DNA from: an uncultured Erysipelotrichaceae bacterium
GTDB taxonomy: Bacteria; Bacillota_I; Bacilli_A; Erysipelotrichales; Erysipelotrichaceae
Reading direction: 5' to 3'
Assembly (NCBI GenBank): GCA_903789495.1
Contig: CAIFEQ010000004.1
Coordinates: 21,141 to 85,140 of the forward strand
DNA length: 64,000 nt
Each line of letters opens with the position of its first letter. Position 1 is the first letter of the stretch. The position numbers and the translations under genes were made by a program. Positions 60,840 to 64,000 of the stretch are shown here, one piece after another. The notes beneath the pieces were generated by a model that was not told the DNA's origin, made no database searches, and worked only from the letters and a program-made list of their open reading frames with translations.

Positions 60840-61191
60840 CAGAAAAGCGCCGGTCAGGGGGTCCGACGCTTCTCTGTTCATTACCAGTTTTCTTTGTTAG
60901 GGGGGGAAAGAATATTGTATGCCTCGGTGGATTTCTCCCACCGGACACCTATGATGATAGTCAGGCTGTGTGAGCTTTCTGTCAGTGTTTTCTGAACAAT
61001 TTCTGAAGAATTTCAGTAACAGAAAAGCGCCGGTTAGGGGGGTCCGACGCTTCTCTGTTCATTTCCAGTTTTCTTTGTTAGGGGGGGAAAGAATATTGTA
61101 TGCCTCGGTGGATTTCTCCCACCGGACACCTATGATGATAGTCAGAGTGTGTGAGCTTTCTGTTAGTGTTTTCTGAACGATTTCTGAAGGA
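60831..61191. repeat. Tandem duplication, two units of 180/181 bp
   Basis: Unit 1 60831-61010 and unit 2 61011-61191 are almost identical (I count under ten differences, including one extra G). Each unit begins with TTTCAGTAAC, the end and stop codon of the aldo/keto reductase gene, and contains an AACAGA..AGCG..CGG / CCG..CGCT..TCTGTT hairpin (unit 1: 60838-60878), a run of seven Gs, and a CGGTGG/CCACCG hairpin (unit 1: 60925-60943). No open frame of interest spans them. Probably a recent slippage or unequal-crossover duplication of the downstream region. Confidence 0.9.
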
Positions 61192-61216
61192 TTTTGTCAG
61201 ATTATGGGATCATAAA

Positions 61217-61240
61217 GGCCTGCCATTTGGCAGGCCGCAT
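61217..61240 (-). terminator. Intrinsic terminator after M20 amidohydrolase gene
   Basis: GGCCTGCC-ATTT-GGCAGGCC (61217-61236), perfect stem; the minus strand continues TTTATG. Confidence 0.8.
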
Positions 61241-61251
61241 GTTTTCCCGGT

Positions 61252-62463
61252 TTAAGCCTTTTTCTTGTAGTGCTTTTCTTCCATCAGAGCGACGTACTTG
61301 AGGGTGCTCATGACGCCGGTCTTAAGGGCTTTCTCGTCGACATCGAAGTGCGTGGTGTGGTTGCCGGCACCCGAACCGGCGTCCGGATTGGCAATGCCCA
61401 CCATGGCGAAGACGGACGGGGCAATCTTGGAATAGGCGGAGAAGGATTCCGAACCGAACTGACGGCTGACCGGCAGAACGTGCTCGGCACCCAGCAGTTC
61501 GCCGATGCCTTCCTTGGCAGCGGCAGAAAGTTCCGGATCATTGACCGTGACGCCGACAGCCTCCGGGAAGGCACTCCAGTCGACGGTGCAGTGCATCATC
61601 GCGGCGGTGTGCTCGGCCGTATCGTGGACGATCTTGGTGGCCTTTCTGCCTTCCTCTTCATCGAAGAAACGCAGGCTGCCCAGGATCTGGGCGGTATCCG
61701 GGATGACGTTGCCGACCTGGCCGCCCTTGATGGCCGTCAGGCCCAGGGTGACCGTCTGGTTGGCATCGATCTGGTTGGCAAAGGCCACTGCAATGTTGTT
61801 ATACCAGGCCGCACCGCAGTAGACGGGGTTGATGGCCTGGTCGGGACGGGAACCATGCCCGCCCTTGCCGACAAAGGTGAAGTCCAGGAACTGGTTGCCG
61901 GCCAGCAGCGGACCGGAACCGATGGCGATGTTACCGCTGGCAAAGGGAATGACATGCATGCCCCAGCAGGTATCGATGTCATACTTGGACAGTTCATGGA
62001 TCATGAACTTCCAGCCGGAGTTGTTCTCCTCGCCCTGCTCAAAGCAGAAGTAGATCGTACCGCTCAGTTCATCCCGGTGCTTGGAGAGAATCTTCATGCT
62101 GGTCAGCAGCATGGCGGTATGGGCATCATGCCCGCACATGTGCGCCGTCTTGTCCGGGGTGCGGGAGATGCAGGTGCGCGGTCCCTTCAGGTTGTTGGGA
62201 TCCTCGGTCATGGGCAGGGCATCGATATCGGCACGCAGGGCGACATTGGTGCCTTTGCGGCCGGTGTCGAGAATGCCGACCACCCCGGTGCCTTCCAGTT
62301 CCACATAGGGAATCTTCTCGGCACTGAGTTCAGCCTCGATCAGCCTGCGGGTATCCCACTCATTGCCGCCGGTCTCGGCCAGGGCATGAACCTGCCGGCG
62401 TTTTTCGATCAGGTAGTCCTCAAAAGCCAGAGCTTCCTGCTGGATGTGTTCATTGGTCATCAT
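61252..62463 (-). CDS. M20-family amidohydrolase
   Basis: Zinc-dependent M20 peptidase/aminoacylase-like amidohydrolase of 403 residues that cleaves N-acyl amino acids or peptides. The metal-binding motifs ALRADIDALPM (about 74-84), HMCGHDAHTAML (about 110-121) and EQGEENNSGW (about 146-155), plus the dimerisation domain around GKGGHGSRPDQAINP (about 195-209), are present, and the C-terminal His is in NHTTHFDVDE. GGAGGAATT precedes the ATG at 62463 (a second ATG follows immediately). The frame remains open far upstream, but that region belongs to the divergent kinase gene. A second M20 gene is convergently placed at 63287. Confidence 0.9.
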   Translation of the reverse strand: MMTNEHIQQEALAFEDYLIEKRRQVHALAETGGNEWDTRRLIEAELSAEKIPYVELEGTGVVGILDTGRKGTNVALRADIDALPMTEDPNNLKGPRTCISRTPDKTAHMCGHDAHTAMLLTSMKILSKHRDELSGTIYFCFEQGEENNSGWKFMIHELSKYDIDTCWGMHVIPFASGNIAIGSGPLLAGNQFLDFTFVGKGGHGSRPDQAINPVYCGAAWYNNIAVAFANQIDANQTVTLGLTAIKGGQVGNVIPDTAQILGSLRFFDEEEGRKATKIVHDTAEHTAAMMHCTVDWSAFPEAVGVTVNDPELSAAAKEGIGELLGAEHVLPVSRQFGSESFSAYSKIAPSVFAMVGIANPDAGSGAGNHTTHFDVDEKALKTGVMSTLKYVALMEEKHYKKKA

Positions 62464-62571
62464 ATACGGAAAATTCCTCCTTCTGTCGCTTCTATTGTAA
62501 GCGCATTTTTGCCTTCTCTGACCGGCGAAAAATTGTTGTAAGATAAAAGCAGATGAAGGGGGAAACTCATC

Positions 62572-63174
62572 ATGATCATTACGATCTCTCGTCAGTTCGG
62601 CAGCGGCGGCCGGACGGTCGGCAAGGAAGTGGCCGACAACCTGGGTCTGAAGTGCTATGATTCGGAAATCATCGCCAAGATGGCGGAAGAGTCCGGTTTC
62701 TCCAAGGACTATATTGAAGAGAATGCCGAGAATACCGGCACGGCTGCCTGGATCGGCAGCGGCTCCTATCACTTTGACCTGAACTACATGCCGAGCAACT
62801 CGGACCGCATGTGGGCGGCGCAGTGCTCGGTGATCCGCAACATTGCCAAGGAAGGACCGTGCGTGATCGTCGGCCGCTGTGCGGACTATATCCTGCATGA
62901 CGAAGTCCCGTGCCTGCGGGTCTACATTCATGCGGACGAAGCCTGGCGGGCCAGACGGATCGTCGAAGTCTATGGCGAAACGCCGATTGACCCGATGCGC
63001 CGGATCCGGGAGAAGGACAAGCGCCGGGCCAGCTACTACCGCATCTATACCGACCAGAAGTTCGGCGATGCCCGGAACTTCGATCTGTCCCTGAACAGCG
63101 GCACCTTCGGCATTGAAACCTGTGCCGAGATCGTTTCGACCCTGTACCGAAAGCTTAACGGCCAGGAAGAGTAA
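62572..63174 (+). CDS. Cytidylate-kinase-like protein
   Basis: P-loop nucleotide kinase-like protein of 200 residues in the cytidylate kinase-like (Cmk2) family common in Firmicutes. The P-loop is ISRQFGSGGRTVGKEVAD (about 5-22; GSGGRT in place of GxxGxGKS), and the CVIVGRCADYIL (about 101-112) and RVYIHADEAWRARRI segments are typical. Several positively charged residues form the LID-like region (RRIREKDKRRASYY, about 143-156). Whether it acts on CMP or has a different role is not known for this family. GAAGGGGG precedes the ATG. Monocistronic, with a terminator after it. Confidence 0.87.
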   Translation: MIITISRQFGSGGRTVGKEVADNLGLKCYDSEIIAKMAEESGFSKDYIEENAENTGTAAWIGSGSYHFDLNYMPSNSDRMWAAQCSVIRNIAKEGPCVIVGRCADYILHDEVPCLRVYIHADEAWRARRIVEVYGETPIDPMRRIREKDKRRASYYRIYTDQKFGDARNFDLSLNSGTFGIETCAEIVSTLYRKLNGQEE

Positions 63175-63188
63175 TGCCCGGAAGAGAC

Positions 63189-63215
63189 AAGGCCTGACGC
63201 GCGCAGGCCTTTTCT
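63189..63215 (+). terminator. Intrinsic terminator after Cmk2-like gene
   Basis: AAGGCCTG (63189-63196) pairs with CAGGCCTT (63204-63211), followed by TTC. Confidence 0.8.
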
Positions 63216-63243
63216 GTACCCTGCCGGCTGATCCGGCACACTG

Positions 63244-63270
63244 AAAAAGCCCCTCCGGACAGAGAGGCTT
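63244..63270 (-). terminator. Intrinsic terminator after second M20 gene
   Basis: AAGCC-CTC (63247-63255) pairs with GAG-GGCTT (63262-63270), one mismatch; minus strand ends in TTTTT. Confidence 0.75.
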
Positions 63271-63286
63271 CACGCAGTTTCTGAGA

Positions 63287-64000
63287 TTACTTCAGCAGGT
63301 CATAGACGACGGCACTGAAGGCCTTGACGCCCTGGACCAGCAGCTTTTCATCGTAGTCGAAGTGATCGTTGTGATGCGGACCGGCTTCGTAGCCCTGGTT
63401 CATGAAGTAGCAGGACTGGCCGCCGTTTTTGCGCACCCGCTCGGACATGTAGGAGTAGTCTTCCGAACCGCCGCCTACCGGATTGGGCATGGCCTTGGCC
63501 TCCAGACCGTTATCGGCCAGGACCTTGAGAACACGCTTGGTCAGTTCCGGCGAGTTCAGATTGCTCTGGGCAGCGCCGACGATATCCACATCATAGGTGC
63601 AGTCATGCATCTCGGCCGCCGCCTTGATGATGCGCATCGCATAGTCATACATGTACTCATTGGCTTCCGTGGACATGCCCCGGACTTCCATTTCCATGTA
63701 GGCCCTGTCACAGATGATGTTCCGGCCGCCTCCGGCAACGACCTTGCCGACATTGATCCGGGTAGCAGCGGCGCTGTAGCGGGGAATGGCCTGCAGATTC
63801 AGCACGGCCGTCGCCATGGCCAGCATCGCATTCTTGCCGCTTTCCGGGGCGGCTGCGGCATGCGAAGGGACGCCATGGAAGGTGACATTCAGCTTGGTGG
63901 TTGCCATGGTGCGGCAGTCATTGGCGCCGATGAAGCAGTGATCCAGATCCTTGTTGCCGCCGATATGGGCACCCAGGCAGTAATCCACGCCGTCCAGATG
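63287..64000 (-). CDS. M20-family amidohydrolase, N-terminal part outside window
   Basis: C-terminal 238 residues of an M20 amidohydrolase resembling AbgA/AbgB and related p-aminobenzoyl-glutamate hydrolases. The frame continues past 64000, so the N-terminal catalytic segment with the first metal ligands is missing. Visible are a dimerisation domain (VTFHGVPSHAAAAPESGKNAMLAM), GGGRNIICDRAYMEMEVRG and the C-terminal GGSEDYSYMSERV, which carries a metal-binding residue, and HHNDHFDYDEK. It is a different subfamily from the M20 at 61252, as it has the longer dimer domain with AAAPE and lacks the NHTTHF segment. It probably cleaves an N-acyl-glutamate or peptide. Confidence 0.85.
   Translation of the reverse strand, partial: HLDGVDYCLGAHIGGNKDLDHCFIGANDCRTMATTKLNVTFHGVPSHAAAAPESGKNAMLAMATAVLNLQAIPRYSAAATRINVGKVVAGGGRNIICDRAYMEMEVRGMSTEANEYMYDYAMRIIKAAAEMHDCTYDVDIVGAAQSNLNSPELTKRVLKVLADNGLEAKAMPNPVGGGSEDYSYMSERVRKNGGQSCYFMNQGYEAGPHHNDHFDYDEKLLVQGVKAFSAVVYDLLK

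Noticed and set aside
60831..61191. CRISPR-like repeat array
   Set aside because: Only two 180-bp units that touch each other, with no spacers; a tandem duplication.
61252..63273. 673-codon minus-strand frame including the region opposite the Cmk2-like gene
   Set aside because: Only codons from 62463 onwards match an M20 enzyme and have a ribosome site; the upstream part is opposite a real kinase-like gene.

Overview
The window (64 kb, GC-rich, roughly 58-60 % by eye) looks like the chromosome of an anaerobic, probably gut-associated member of the Bacillota (Firmicutes). Pointers are a textbook CcpA cre box, LytR-CpsA-Psr, VanZ, DegV and ECF-transporter genes, strong GGAGG ribosome sites, short intrinsic terminators after most operons, and DUF4867/YczE/DUF2812 genes typical of Clostridia and Erysipelotrichia. 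A high-GC Erysipelotrichia or Clostridia is my best guess; no rRNA or other decisive marker is present. No prophage, insertion sequence, integrase or CRISPR array is visible.

Layout. 1-8.3 kb: adenine deaminase (5' end outside), nitrilase, short-chain dehydrogenase (SDR), then a LysR regulator divergent from an operon of FAD-dependent oxidoreductase, SLC13 carboxylate/sulfate-type transporter and a YczE-like membrane protein. 8.3-11.8 kb: PadR + DUF2812 pair, TetR, and a two-gene unit of a normal SDR and a degenerate SDR that has lost its catalytic residues. 11.9-17.7 kb: complete oligopeptide ABC transporter (oppBCDFA). 18-20.2 kb: MFS-like transporter, tRNA-Pro(AGG), small TIGR04076-like protein. 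20.2-25.4 kb: branched-chain amino-acid transporter livJHMGF ending in a CBS-ACT sensor gene. 25.8-29.7 kb: SDR followed by two tandem paralogous amino-acid permeases, the first with a frameshift.

29.7-33.4 kb: sugar operon (xylulokinase, DUF4867, L-fucose/D-arabinose isomerase family) under a cre box. 33.5-38 kb: DegV, a 1035-residue secreted DUF11-repeat protein, tRNA-Arg(CCT). 38-46.9 kb: LysR/EamA pair, MntP-like exporter, TetR, ECF S-component, two COG0523 GTPases (one fused to a DUF1980-like domain, one His-rich), SGNH-like hydrolase, small Cys protein, D-2-hydroxyacid dehydrogenase, VanZ. 47-50.2 kb: LCP protein and a YjdF-like membrane protein. 50.3-53 kb: a second FAD oxidoreductase + SLC13 pair, paralogous to the one at 4.8-7.6 kb. 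53.2-59.7 kb: HAD phosphatase, dipeptide ABC transporter (A, B, C, D, F) and metallophosphoesterase in one tightly overlapping operon. 60-64 kb: aldo/keto reductase followed by a 180-bp tandem duplication, two M20 amidohydrolases (the second cut by the window end) and a cytidylate-kinase-like protein.

Together the genes describe an amino-acid/peptide-fermenting organism with several uptake systems (peptides, branched-chain amino acids, organic anions) and an unusual density of soluble oxidoreductases. The observations I find most worth following are the SDR/pseudo-SDR pair, the duplicated flavoprotein + SLC13 module, the LivF with an altered Walker A, the GTPase-DUF1980 fusion, and several palindromic operator candidates.
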